Source: Rana temporaria
Taxonomy: Eukaryota > Chordata > Amphibia > Anura > Ranidae
Assembly (NCBI RefSeq): GCF_905171775.1
Contig: NC_053491.1
Span: 400,606,838-400,670,837, forward strand
Reading direction: 5' to 3'
Length of the DNA stretch: 64,000 nucleotides
Shown here piece after piece: positions 32,567 through 44,941 of the stretch (position 1 is its first letter; every line of letters begins with the position of its first letter). A model generated the notes under the pieces. The model searched no databases. It saw only the letters and a program-made list of their open reading frames with translations, and was not told the origin of the DNA. Made by a program: the position numbers and the translations under genes.

Positions 32567-32915
32567 GTAGTGCTAGGAGAATAACTTATGTAAGAACTAG
32601 ATGTGACACCATTTAAAATTCTGGTAAGCTGTTGAGAAGAGAGAAGTAGCTAGCCAGCCTGCAGGTCCCTGTAGGTAGAGCAGCAGTTTACAAGCAGGGG
32701 CTGATTGGTGGAATTGCCTGGTCAATGGGCATGTCTTATTTGATGTGAAAGGTGGAAGTTAACCTCATCTTAAGGCTGGCGATACAGGCTGAATGAAAGA
32801 AATCCAATATATTCCTCCATTTAATGTTATACAGCATGGATGGAGGGAGCTCTCCTGCCGGCTATTGTACTCTGACTGCCAACACCTACAACTGTCAGAA
32901 TACTGGAGCAGTGAC

Positions 32916-33575
32916 TTAAAGGGACACTAAAGGCTCGTTTTTTATTGCCTAAATTCATTGGTGTAAGCTAGTTCATTACAGTGTCACTTACCTCGTCCTT
33001 CCATTTGCGCTCCAAATGTGAGTAATCCAGCTTTCAAAAAGTAATTTCCTGTCTCTCCTCATATTGCTTTCCACCAGCATCTGAGCCGTTTTGCATGGTG
33101 GAAAGCCGAACGCGCTCGCCCCCTCCCTATGACTACAGCTCTGCGTGAGCTGTGTGTAGACTGTCTACAATTCACAGGCAGGGCATAAGTGGGCGTCTCT
33201 ATAATGTGGCTTAGTCTACAGGGGAGGCGGGAATGGGTGTATACTAGGGGCGGTAGGAGCGGAGTGTGGCGGTGTGTGTCCTTGAGAACTTTACTCGTTC
33301 TCGTTCGGCGATTAAAGGCTCTGTGCATGCGTGATGCCGCTAAGCCTAATGGGAAGTGTAGTTCCCATTAGTCTGTGACGTAGCTATTATGCATGCCCAC
33401 CACAAACCAGGAAATGAGTGGCAATAAAGATTCAGGAATGACGGAGGATGAGAAACGAGCTCTATTTTAACAGGTATATAAGGATTTATAATGGCAATCA
33501 TTCGTTTTTTCTTTATCAGCACCTCTCAGACGTTAGTTTAAGTGGAAAATATTTTTAACTTTACAACCCCTTTAA
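32916..33575. mobile_element. TTAA-flanked element with tttacaacccctttaa end
   Basis: TTAA 32916-32919 followed by agggacactaaaggc; right end actttacaacccctttaa with TTAA at 33572-33575. Same type as 17818-18329. Confidence 0.7.
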
Positions 33576-35450
33576 TTTGATTGGATAAAATTAAATTGAA
33601 AAAACATTCCTACTATATACAGTATGTGTAGCATTATCCCCAAAGGAGTGGCTTGGTGATTTGGGTAACCTCAGCTCCTCTGGCACACATGGCTGAGTAA
33701 AAGTTACAGCATGCACTTATAGGAACACAAGTTTGAATACTTTTATCTTGACTGTGTATCAGGAAATAGGCACAAGACTGTTTAATGGTAAATTAACTCA
33801 ATGTATTGGTGGGGTTAAAGTAAATGGAGGTTTGAGCATAAATGAGCAGAGGAAAGTTTTAGACACAGTCTACTAAACAATGTGATCTCTATGCTGAAGT
33901 GATTTAGGTTAGAGTTCTGTACCACTAGACTGGAATCAACTCATAAATCAGCAAGTTCAACAATAGAAAATACATATATACATTAACTGCAATGTGAATA
34001 ATATTACTACTGTATTACTAATTTAGAGTGCACTCCAGGACTATGGCTAGGATATGGTGCAATGTCCTCTGTGAGGTACCACTTACCATAGGCAGTAGGT
34101 GAAGGTCCCTGTGCAGCAGCTGTAAAGGGCAGTCTTTAGCCCTAACTCTTCTTAATGCTAGCATCGGGGCCCATTTGTACCATTGGTGCACATGAGAATC
34201 ATCCCAGTCAATCCTGCAGGCAGCAATAATATATGGCTGTATGGTTAGTTCCTAAAGGACTCAGTCTCACTCTCTAGTAGAAGCTCACCAGTCCCAGCGA
34301 TATTGCAGCACACCATCCGGCTAGTCACACACAGAAATTAGTTATCTCTTTGCTCTGCATCAAGTTGACTCTGACTGTCGGCAATCTCAAGCTCAGCATT
34401 CCGTATCCCGCTCAGGCCACCGACATGCAGTAGTGGTTGTGCACACTGGACAGCAATGTGCGCTCTCTGGTCTCCCTCACAGCAAAAGGAAGTTACGTAT
34501 GTTTTGTAGAGCCTGAGAAAATGCAGCCCCCTTTTCGCCTCCTGGCAATCTTTCTGGGAAATGCAGTTCAAAATCTCTTGGTTATGGTAGAGTCTCTTTC
34601 CTCTGGACTACAGATTGCTGATATAGCTGTAACCAGTGGCTACATGGAGCAGCTGCAGCCAGTGTTTCTCTCACTCTCTATTCCTAGTCAAGCACCCGGA
34701 CACACACACACACGATGAAACAGCTACACCAGCTATATAGTCCAGTGAACTATAAAACTGGTTATAATGTTATTTTGTTTAAAATAATACATGAAGAGTC
34801 CTCATTAATCTTTCAACCCAATATAATATAAACAAACCAGTGTAAAAATAAAGTCCTGAAAAGATTCATGTATAAACTACAATAATACTTTTGTACTCTT
34901 CCCTTTATACAATCCACCGTGAACCATTTCCTGAAACTGTAAAAGTTCTAAACCAAATGTAAGCACTATCAATTAAGCTTTCCAAATATCGACTCCATTA
35001 CGGCTACATGCCAGGGCTATCTATCCCTTGATAATTTTGTATTGACGCTATGATTTCATCATAAACAAATTTCTCAGAGGCTTGGATATGCTTCAGAGTG
35101 CATTCTTTTGGTTCTGTCTCTTTCTAAATGAAAACGAGTGTTAATGCAAAACTAAATTTACAAAAAAAATGAATAACATATATACTGTGTCTGCTTCAAA
35201 TCCATTTTGTAATTCACATTGGTTAAAAAAAATCTTCCATTTCAATCTGCCTATGCTGTAATATATGTAACCGCGTTTGGGACTGATTTACCTCATTTGC
35301 AGAATGGTCAGAAAATCCCCGAACCAGGGTGTGGTGTGGGATTTTAGAGATGCAAATTGGAATATTCAAAATATTGTTTCTTTGGATAACAAAAGCTTTA
35401 ACCAAAACCACTAATTCAATAGAATGGTCAAATAGGTTGTTAAAAAAATA
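33576..35450. other. Mostly unique AT-rich DNA, no gene seen
   Basis: A short CA run lies at about 34702-34713. The frames near 34338-34718 overlap on both strands and show no domain. I find no paired element ends. Confidence 0.4.
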
Positions 35451-35760
35451 TATAATTTATTAGTACAAATATTTTATAGATGAACAATTCTTAAAATGAC
35501 AGGAATGCGATTTTCACAGCTCAATGCAGAAAAAAAGCTTCTTGTCAAACCCGTGCTCTTTTGTATATTCTATGTAGATCGTTTATTCCCGTGTGTTCCT
35601 GAAGAAGCCCTGTACTCGGGCAAAACATATAACTATTAAGCACGGGTTTGACAAGAAGCTTTTTTTCTGCATTAAGCTGTGAAAATCGCATTCCTGTCAT
35701 TTTAAGAATTGTTCATCTATAAAATATTTGTACTAATAAATTATATTTTTTTAACAAGAC
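35440..35760. mobile_element. Penelope-like inverted repeat with hammerhead-like core
   Basis: Arms 35452-35553 and 35640-35750 are almost perfect reverse complements. The 85-bp loop contains ctgaaga, the stem agccc-tgtact-cgggc, then AAAAC at about 35601-35625, with flanking gtgtgt / acatat that can pair by wobble. This follows hammerhead order, but with two core changes (CTGAAGA for CTGATGA, and A for G in GAAA). A terminal aataaattatat echo matches the other Penelope-like tail at 25480. Confidence 0.5.
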
Positions 35761-35789
35761 ACAACTTCTGTAAAAATATCTGCTCTTAA

Positions 35790-35910
35790 GCCCTGTACAC
35801 ATGATCGGCTTGTCTCATGAAAACGGACCGCTGGAGCAGGTAGGGGACATTAGCCATTTGCTAAAGTGGTCATCTGATGTCCAAAATTCCAGGTGTGATG
35901 ACATCAGGAC
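35790..35910. repeat. Fragment of gtacacacgatcg-type MITE
   Basis: aagccctgtacacatgatcgg is the typical left end seen at 39617 in a different variant. The right end is not found. Confidence 0.5.
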
Positions 35911-36049
35911 AGTTGTTGGTCTCGTAAATAACAAACCGGTTTATACATACAGTACATACAGCCATACGTTTGCCTATATCTCATAATAATCCCATATTAA
36001 TAAATACATTTAATGTATTCCCTACAGATACTGATTTTAATGGGCAATG

Positions 36050-36560
36050 CCATTTCTTACATGAGGAATATATTTAAATGCAAATATTTGTGGCCAGAGT
36101 TTAGTTTCCATTACAACACTGCACATCCCAACAAATTAAGAAATGATTATATGGCATAAAATATCCCTCTTGAAAGTCATAAAAAGCAATAGGTGCTATG
36201 TTATGAAAGTAAAGTTTGCATAGGCATGTAGTACACAGACAAGGGATTGTGTTTATTGCACACAGAAAAGAAAAGCTTTTCTGCTTATGTTTTGCAATCT
36301 TCTTCCCAATGTAAAAATCATGAACACCACTTATCATTGTGATGCATGGCTATTCACAACTGCGTAGCTCCCCATTTGTCCAATAGACAGTTTTCATGCC
36401 TTCTGCAATATTAGGGAGATGATCAGACTTGAAATGGATTGCGGAGTGAATTTATCACCTGCTAAGAGGATTTCACTTCAAATAAACTGATGTTTGAATT
36501 CCTGCTGGGAGGTGAATTCCACCTATTTTTTAGCTTTGTGTATTTAAAGAGGTTTATTTT
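36050..36560. other. TE-poor island, candidate conserved non-coding element
   Basis: No tandem repeats, inverted ends or element signatures. AT-rich with several TAAT/ATGCAAAT-like cores (for example aaatgcaaatat at 36076). The frame at 36101-36337 has no domain. Confidence 0.35.
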
Positions 36561-36879
36561 GTAGAACGTTGCTGAAAAGTTATAAATTCTCTATACACAA
36601 AATGTAGAGGGAACACTACAAACCCAGGAGCTCTACTGGTAAAAGGATCAAATGGTCACTTTAGGGATGAAAGATATGAGTGTTATGTTCTCAGAATGGA
36701 CAAAGCATACGGATTCCTCACGTGTATGCTATATAGAATAATATAGCTTTTCAAAAAGTGCCTAACCATTAATCATCTAAAGGTAGCAAAAAACATTTTA
36801 TAAGATAGAGAAGTCTGTGCAAAAGTCAGCCATGAGTCCATTGGAAAGAAAGAGAACAGGTTCTCTATCTAAGGTCCGT

Positions 36880-36992
36880 CGGATTTCCGACAAATGTCAG
36901 TTGGAGGCTACACACGGCCGGACTTTCCTAAAAAAAAAAGCCCATCTGGCTTTTTTTCTTGAAAAGTCCGGCCGTGTGTACGAGGCATTAGA
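36880..36992. repeat. MITE fragment with gccgtgtgtacgaggcat end
   Basis: Inverted pair cacacggccggacttt / aaagtccggccgtgtg (about 36911-36977) flanks a short loop. It is a short relative of the 39617 MITE. Confidence 0.65.
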
Positions 36993-37070
36993 CTTCCCTA
37001 AGGCTGTGTCCAGAGGCTGGAGATACTGTGAAGATTGCCCTCTAAATGTCTAGGGGAGCTAGACACATAA

Positions 37071-37795
37071 GGGCCAGATTCAGATAGGTCAGCGGATCTT
37101 TAGATCCGCGTAACCTATCTGATTTACGATCCGCCGCCGCAAGTTTTTGAGGCAAGTGCTTTATTCAGAAAGCACTTGCCTCTAAAGTTGCAACGGCGTA
37201 TCGTAAATTCCCCCCGGCGGAATTCAAATTCCGCGGCTAGGGGGTGTGTAACACTTAAATCAGGCGCGTCCCCGCACCAAACGAACTGCGCATGCGCCAT
37301 CCGCTAAATTTCCCAGCTTGCATTGCTCTAAATGACGTCGCTAGGACGTCATTGGTTTCGACGTGAACGTAAATTACGTCCATCCGTATTCGCGAACAAC
37401 TTACGCAAACTACGTAAAAAATTCAAAATTCGACCCAGGAACGACGGCCATACTTAACATAGGATACGCCGCATATAGCAGGGGTAACTATACGCCAAAA
37501 AAAGTGGAACGCAAACAGCGTAAAAAAAAAGCGCCGGGCGGTCGTTCGTTTCTGAATTGGTGTAACTTCTCATTTTCATATTCCTTGCGTATACAAACGG
37601 AAGCGCCACTTAGCGGCCAGCGTGAGATTGCAGCCTAAGATCCGACGGTGTAAGTCACTTACACCTGTCGGATCTTAGGGAGATCTATGCAGAACCTGAT
37701 TCTATGAATCAGGCGCATAGGTCCGACCGACGGAACTCAGAGATACGATGGCGTATCAGGAGATACACCGTCGTATCTCTATCTAAATCTGGCCC
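37071..37795. mobile_element. CG-rich MITE with gggccagattcag ends
   Basis: Left gggccagattcagatag and right atctaaatctggccc are inverted. TAA lies on both sides within one base, compatible with a Harbinger-type 3-bp duplication. It shares the tacgcc/gatacg composition and the gcatgcgcc block of 19731 and 30030, so it is a related subfamily. Confidence 0.75.
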
Positions 37796-38179
37796 ATAAG
37801 ACTTTACATTAGGATGTACACAAACACTGGAGGCCCTTCTATGGTAAGTGTGCATTTGGGGTGGGTGGGATAGTTCTGGGCCTGTGCCAGTGGGCTTTTG
37901 TTTGCATAACATAGGTTTTGCATCCCTATGTAAGTGTATGGGGATGCAAAACTCACTTGAAACAGGTCAAATAAAGTTCAATTGCAGGTCCAGTGCATTT
38001 ATCTCTGAGTTCTGAATGATCTCAAAAGTATCTCAAACTGATACCATGAGCACAAACCTAATGCCTACCAACACAGGTCCTTAGGTCAGGGAATTGGGAC
38101 AAAAAGGATAAGTGTACTTTGTATTAAAGTGCACTTACCCTTTAAAAGACAGCAAGTGTAAGACGTCGGGAATTGGGAT

Positions 38180-39063
38180 TAATTTTCTGAATAATTGTGC
38201 AAAAGTGTAGCTTTTCAGTATTGACTTCTTTCTGGCGTTACTGCATTGTTGTTGATGGGGTTGGATCTACTACATTGTTTGCGAGGGGCTCTACAAAACA
38301 AGGCAGATCTCCGTTCTGACAGGGGAGATCACACAGATCCTGTCTTTCTGCTTAGCAGGGAGATGGATCTGTGTGTTTCCCAAGTCACACAGTCCCCCAT
38401 ACAGTTAGATAAACACCGTCAGGGAACACATTTAACCCCTTGATCTCCCTTGATGTTAACCCCTTCTCTGCCAGTGTCATTTGTACAATAACAGTGCATA
38501 TTTTTAGCACTGATTACTGTAATAATGTCACTGGTTCCCAAAAAAGTGTCGAAATAGTCAGTTAGGTGTCCGTTTTGTCTGCCACAATGTCGCAGTCCTG
38601 CTTAAAATCACTGATCACCGCCATTACTAGTAAAAAATAAAAATGCCATAAATCTATTCCCTATTTTGTAGACGCGATAACTTTTGTGCAAACCAATCAA
38701 TATATGCTTATTTAAAAAAAAAAAATTAACAAAACTATATATAAGAATACATATTGGCCTAAACTGATGAATACATTTGATTTTTAAAATTTTTGGGGGG
38801 GATATTTATTATAGCAAAAAGTAAAAAATATTACTTTTCTTTCAAAATTGTCTCTTTTTTTGTTTTTGTTTATAGCGTAAAAAAAGAGGTGAACAAATAC
38901 CACCAAAAGAAAACTCTATTTGTGGGGAAAAAAAGGACATCAATTTAGTTTGGGTACAACTATGTACGACCACGCAATTGTCAGTTAAAGCGACGCAGTG
39001 CCGTATCGCAAAAAATGGCATGGTCAGGAAGGGGGTAAATCCTTCCGGGGCTGAAGTGGTTAA
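38180..39063 (-). mobile_element. TTAA element, family A, reverse orientation
   Basis: Right end ggctgaagtggttaa (TTAA about 39060). Shared blocks are ctatttgtggggaaaaaaagg, gtttgggtacaac and cgcaattgtcagttaaagcgacgcagtg. The left boundary is uncertain: several ttaacccctt motifs lie at 38432-38462. No coding frame. Confidence 0.65.
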
Positions 39064-39130
39064 AATATCTTTAAAAAATTCAATGTTAAAATAACCCATG
39101 ATTGGTAACCTTTTGAGCAAACATCTATAC

Positions 39131-39485
39131 TACAGGTGTCAAACACAAGGCCCGCAAGCCGAATCCGGCCCTCCAGGCCATTTCATGTGACCCTTGCACC
39201 TCTCCTGCAGCCGCAGGAGAGCTCCAGCCCTCCTCTGGTCCTTCTCCAGACCCTTACTTTCTGCTTTCAAGCAATGCATCCAGCTTTTTCCCAACAAGGA
39301 AGGGGGGTGAACTGTGATGTAAGGAAGAGCGGGGGACCCATCTTCTGATGGCGGGGTGGCTCTTGACATCTAATGTAAAGGGGAGAGGATGCGCTGGACA
39401 TCTAATCTTACAGATACAACCGACCCTTTTGAGGGCAATAATAATGCGGATGCGGCCCACAATGAAATTGAGTTTGACACCCCTG
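39131..39485. mobile_element. hAT element, TSD atcta(t/g)ac
   Basis: Starts tacaggtgtcaaacac and ends gagtttgacacccctg. Flanks atctatac (39123-39130) and atctagac (39486-39493) match at 7 of 8. Interior contains ccggccctccagg and cggcccaca motifs, no gene. Confidence 0.82.
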
Positions 39486-39616
39486 ATCTAGACCAACAGC
39501 TTAATACTTGTTTACCTGCCAATCCATCTGTTTAGCCAGTTTTTATGATTCTTACACCACAACACACAGTCAGGTAAATGACACTTCTGTCAGCTGTTTA
39601 ACTCGCAAGACTAACT

Positions 39617-40193
39617 ATGCCTCGTACACACGACCGTTTTTCCAGACGAGAAAACTGCCATTTTTTAGATTGGTCGAGAAAACCGTCGTGTGTATGCTCC
39701 ATAGCAGTTTTCCCGACAAGAAAACTGCCCGCAAAAAAATTAGAACCTGTTCTATTTTTTCCCTTCGTTTTTCCCGTCAGTCTTTTTCTTGTGGCGAAAA
39801 CCGCTCGTGTGTATGCTTTTCCGAGGTAATAAAAAACGAGAATGTTCAGAATCAAGCATGAGACGGGAGCGCTCGTTCTGGTAAAACTAGTGTTTGTAAT
39901 GGAGATAGCACATTTATCACGCTGTAACGGACTGAAAAGCACTGTACTGAAAAGTGCGAATCGTATCTCACCAAACTTTTACTAACACGAGGATCAAGCA
40001 GCCCAAAGGGTGGCGCCATTTGAATGGAACATCCCCTTTATAGTGCCGTTGTATGTGTTGGATGCCACCGTGCTTTGGTCAAGCGTTTTTTTTGACTGAA
40101 CGTGTGTATGCAAGGCAGGCTTGAGAGGAATCACGTCAGGAAAAAGATCAGGTTTTGGCATGTCAGAAAAACCGGTCGTGTGTACAGGGCATA
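39617..40193. mobile_element. MITE with tgcctcgtacacacgaccg ends
   Basis: Left tgcctcgtacacacgaccg and right cggtcgtgtgtacagggca form 19-bp inverted repeats with TA on each side. The interior has repeated gaaaac(c/t)g(t/c)cgtgtgtatg blocks. Frames through it (39508-39861) are not coding. Confidence 0.8.
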
Positions 40194-40860
40194 AAGAATT
40201 ATCAATTGTTTGGCAGATAAAACAGTATACATTTCACATATTTTGCTGAAGATCTATTTTAGGCAGGGGGTTTGCTCTTTGGTAGCAGAGGACTGAAGCA
40301 GCTACTTTGACGATAAAGAAAATTGTAGCTTCTCTACACAGCTTTACTGCAATTGTGTCTTCTAATAACATTGTTATGTAGGCGCGGTACTGTCTCTTTT
40401 CAGTGTGTAGTTTGAAATCATTGAAAGCTCAACACTGGAACACATGTCTAATGTATTATATTGCACTCTCTTTGGTTCATTCTTCAAGGATACATCTGCT
40501 CTACAGATATTTTTTATTAAATACAAATCGTTTTCTGTCCTGAGTCTGTGATGTTTTCTGCACTTACCAGGTGGAGAGAAAGACATAGTTTATACTTTAG
40601 CCTTTGTGCCCAGTTTTACCACGCTGTGATGCAATGATAGGTCTGAAATCTTTTCAGCCTCTTGCCTTCATTTCCTCATTTAGAAACTACATCCCTGCTG
40701 GTTTGTGTCTCCCATTGAGCTTGTTCAAAACATTACTCAACTATGAAAGGTATACAAGTTTTCAGAGTAGTGAAGGATTAAACTCTTGTAAAAAATAGCA
40801 GAGCTATAGTAATGTTATGTTTGTTCTGAAGTCTGCATACATGGCATAGCAAGAACAATG
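40194..40860. other. Unassigned, no gene seen
   Basis: No paired ends or domain. A small hairpin, aacttctcata...tatgagaagtt, lies at 40868-40903 at the edge of the Tc1 fossil. Confidence 0.4.
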
Positions 40861-41246
40861 AGTATACAACTTCTCATAAGCCTGTTAAAACTATGAGAAG
40901 TTGTGTTTAGGGACGCTGCCCAATGCAGTACCTTATCTTGCCTGGGGAAGAGATGGCACCAGGTTGCAATATGGGATGGAGGCAAGCCAACAGAGGCAGT
41001 GTGATGCTTTGGGCAATGTTCTGCAAGAAAACCTTGGATCCTGCCATTCATGTGGTTTTTACCTTGACATATACTACATACCTAAACATTGTTCCTGACC
41101 AAGTACACCCCTTCATGGAAATGGTATTTTCTGATGCAGCCTCTTTCAGCAGGAAAATGTGCTCTGCCACACAACAAAAATGGTTTAAGAATGGTTTGAG
41201 GAACCCAGCAAGTTGGAGGTGTTGATTTGGCCTCCAAAGGTCAATC

Positions 41247-42487
41247 TTAACCAGTTAGCAACCGCCCTATAGACGAAATACGTCTACAAGGCGGTTGCTT
41301 AACTCTGGGAGGGCGTCAATGTACGTCCTCCCAGAATCGCGCTCCCGCGCGCCCTGTGGGGCACGCACACGGGAGTCTCCGTGACCGCCAGGTCCTCCGG
41401 ACCCGGCTGATCACGGATCACGGTAAATCGCCGCTGATAGCGACGGTTTACCACGTGATCGCTCCGTCCAATGACGGAGCGATCACTAGTAAACAAACCG
41501 GCGTCATGTGATGACGCCGGTTCCTCCCTCTCCTCTCTGTACCGAACGGTACAGTGTGAGAGAGGAGAGGGGAGAGAGCGGAAGCTGCTGCTGCTGCTGC
41601 TGCGGGCTGGATCTGTGACACATGCAGTCACAGATCCAGCCATCCATCCCTCCCTGTGCAATACTCTGCAATGCCCCCATACTCTGCAATGCCCCCATAC
41701 TCTGCAATGCCCCCATACTCTACAATGCCCCCATACTCTGCAATACCCCAAAATACTCTGCAATGCCCCAATACTCTGAAATACCCCCATACTCTGCAAT
41801 GCCCCCATACTCTGCAATGCCCCGCAATACTCCGCAATGCCCCGCAATACTCCGCAATGCCCCACAATACCCCGCAATACTCCGCAATACCCCGCAATAC
41901 TCCGCAATACCCCGCAATACTCCGCAATACCCCACAATACCCTGCAATACTCCGCAATACCCCACAATACCCCACAATACTCCGCAATACCCTGCAATAC
42001 CACACAATACTCCGCAATACCCTACAATACCCCACAATACTCCGCAATACCCCACAATACCCTGCAACGTCGTCTATGGGGATTTTTAAGTAGCAAAGTT
42101 TGGCGCCATTCCACAAGCGTGTGCAATTTTGAAGGGTGACATGTTGGGTATCTATTTACTCGGCGTAACTTCATCTTTCACATTTATGCAAAAGAATGAA
42201 GAAAAAATACTAAATTTGCCAAATTTTATAACAGAAACAAAGAATTTTTTTTATTTTTTACAGAATTTTCAGTCTTTTTTCTCTTATATCGCAAAAAAAA
42301 AAAAAACCCAACGGTGATTAAATACCACCAAAAGAAAGCTCTATTTGTGTGAAAAAAAGGACGAAAATTTCATTTGGGTACAGTGTTGTATGACTGAGTA
42401 ATTGTCATTCAAATTGTGAGAGCACCGAAAGCTGAAAATTGGTCTGGTTATTAAGGGGGTTTACGTGCCCAGTGGTCAAGTGGTTAA
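41247..42487. mobile_element. TTAA element with minisatellite core, inside Tc1 fossil 2
   Basis: TTAA 41247-41250 then ccagttagcaaccgcc; the right end is gtcaagtggttaa with TTAA 42484-42487. It contains a row of perfect hairpins (for example gcggttgc..., gatcgctccgt...acggagcgatc), a CTG run (41585-41604), a minisatellite at 41655-42066, then the caccaaaagaaagctctatttgtg block. Removing it rejoins the transposase reading, proving the boundaries. Frames through it (for example 41299-42116) are repeat artefacts. Confidence 0.92.
41655..42066 (+). repeat. Minisatellite based on gcaata(c/t)(c/t)cc, 9-10 bp
   Basis: Short GC/AT units of 9-10 bp arranged in 18- to 20-bp pairs: atactctgcaatgccccc on the left, then gcaatactccgcaatacccc on the right. 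About 40 short units in all. Long I/P/Y/N-rich frames on both strands arise from this period. Confidence 0.95.
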
Positions 42488-42739
42488 TCCAATTGAGCAT
42501 CTGTGGGATGCCCTGAAAAAACAAGTTTGATCCATGGAGGACCCACCTCACAATTTACAGGACTCTGCTACTGACGGCTTGGTGCTAGATAACACAGCAT
42601 AGCTTCTGGTGTCTATGCCTTGATGGGTCAGGTCTGCTTTGGCAGCAGAAGGGGCTGTTTTAGTGGCAAAAAGGAGGACCTACTCATTGGATGGTAGCCA
42701 TAAGGTTATGCTTGATCGGCAAAATAAATATGAAAAATT

Positions 42740-44282
42740 TAGATATTGAGATGATGCATACTGTATATGAAATTGCTTATGTTGCTAGATAATTGTTGCA
42801 AGGACAATCAGACCCAGATCTGCCATTCATTGAGGTAATGTGAATCCCATTATAAGGGATTCTGTCTGTCCATGTGTTATTTATTTTCATTACCTTTATT
42901 ACTGTATGGGTTGATTTTTTTAGTGTTAATGGTAGGTTGACCTGTTTGTTATGTTATAATAAATAAGGATTTATATTCAAAGTTTATTATTATGGTTGCT
43001 GACTTTTTCTTAGACTCAAGTGTGATTGTGTTTGAGCTGTTAAATCTTGGTCTTGGCTGAAATGAAAACCAAGCAAAGTCATCGATTTTTATTGCGGTTG
43101 TTCTGGCATTCTTCAGTATTAAAAAAAAAAAAAAACGTAAGAACCGGGTGGAAAAAAGCAGTGCTCACTGGAAAGACTGGTGAGGATCCATGAGATGGAT
43201 CTCTTATTATTGGTCTCTGCTAAATGACATAAAACATTTGCCACTGTTACATTGAAACCCCTTTTAAAAAATGAAGTAGCAACATGCCACACTAGAATGG
43301 AATAATGACATTGGATTTCCTTGAAAAACATGAATAAATATCAGACTGTCAGTTACATTCCAACATGAAATAGGGTCCATACATCTAGTGTATTCAAATT
43401 TAGTTAACATGAATGCATAAATATGAGCGTAGAGCACATGTAATGTGTGTGGCCTTGTTGTGACACATGGACTTACCTCTAGGATTCCTTTGCTACCTTC
43501 ACCGCCTAATGCAGCATTGATTGTAATGTATTCCTACCTCTGCTTTACATAATTGGAGAAAATCATGAGAACTATTCATCAAAAGAACATTTATCAAATG
43601 TGCAAATGTCTGCTAAGGATTTTGCATACAAATACTCTGTGAGACCAAACTGCATGCAGATTTGCTTGAGTATGTTTTTCACATTAGCCACGCAAGATTC
43701 ATAGACTAAGAACTCTCATATTGCCTGATTCATCAAAGCCGTGTTTGGTAAGAGATAAAAATGTGCATATTTATGACTATTACCATGCAAATGATACCAT
43801 CTGCTTTTTTTGTTGACATGACTCGGAAACAGGCTTGACAATGGCATGGATGTAATTTGTTTGAGGTTTATGTGTCGGTTTGCACAGAAATTCGCTATTG
43901 TAATGATTCTCACTCAAACAATGACTTATGCATATGGAATGAAGATCAACAAACTACCGGTAGTCAGTGTTACTGCTTATTGGCTAATGGTCTCGCCCTT
44001 CATTTATAAGCCTGGATTTGTGGAAATACACATAAGGCCGAACGAAGGGTGGCAACATTTAATTTTATATACTTATATAAAGAATGCAGTAATTTTAAAT
44101 AATATGTTGTCATCTCTGTACATGGAGCTTAGGGAGACACCCTTCTACAATCCAGCTTTAAAAGCAGAACTTTACCCACCTTCCCTTGCTCTGTTGCTGG
44201 CATCTTAAAGTGATACTAAACACCCACTGTTTAATTGACATTGTCTCTTCTATTTCTGTATGTGGATCATGGCATTTAAACT
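42740..44282. other. TE-poor island, candidate conserved non-coding DNA
   Basis: 43330-44090 in particular lacks repeat signatures and contains homeodomain- and POU-like cores, including a perfect octamer atgcaaat at about 43786. The 120-codon frame at 43846-44208 has no domain and ends in a repeat-like tail. No host exon can be supported. Confidence 0.4.
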
Positions 44283-44941
44283 ATTAGCTGTCCCCTCAAA
44301 ATAACTCAACACACAGCCATTATTGTCTAAACCGCTGGCAATGAAAGTACACCCCTAAGGGAAAATTCACAAATTGGGCCCAATTAGCCATTTTCCCTCC
44401 CCGGTGCCATGTCATTAGTGTTACTAGGTCTCAGGTGTGAATGGGGAGCAGGTTTGTTAATTTTGGTGTTATCAGTCTCACGCTCTCATACTGGTACTCT
44501 CCATGGTCGATCAAAGAAGTTAAGTGCACATGCTCAGCGTGATATCCACAGGTTGTCTTTGGGAAATAGAAGTATGAGTGCTGCCAGCATTGCTGCAGAG
44601 GTTGAAGGGGTGAGGAGTTAGCCTGTCAGTGCTCACACCATAAGCCACACACTGCATCAAATTTGTCTGCATTGCTGCCATCCTAGAAGCAAGCTTCTTC
44701 TAAAAGATGATCCACAAGAAAGCCTGTAAACAGTTTTCTGAAGACAAGTGGACTAAGGACATGGATTACAGGAACCATGTTCAGTGGTCTGATGAGACCA
44801 AGATAAACTTATTTGGTTTGGATGGTGTCAAGCGTGTGTGCCGGCAACCAGGTGAGGAGTACAAAGACAAGTGTGTCTTGCCTACAGTCAAGCATGGTGG
44901 TGGGAGTGTCATGGTCTGGGGCTCCATGAGTACTGGGGAGC

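Larger units (their letters stand above)
40904..42735 (+). pseudogene. Tc1/mariner transposon fossil 2, split by a TTAA element
   Basis: Plus-strand pieces encode a degraded DD34E transposase. 40904-41246 carries VMLWAMFCKKTLDPAIHVVF-like sequence, then TTYLNIVPDQVHPFMEMVF and a decayed motif where the second aspartate should be. 42488-42735 continues with NPIEHLWD (the third catalytic region) and a VESMP-like C-terminus ending in aaaaggaggacctac. The interruption 41247-42487 falls between the DLN and PIEH codons at a TTAA. There are frameshifts and stops, and the N-terminal DNA-binding domain is absent. Confidence 0.88.

Noticed and set aside
41299..42139. Long frames rich in EYCGVLRSIAG or NTPQYPAI repeats
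   Set aside because: Products of the 9-10 bp minisatellite read on both strands, inside a TTAA element.
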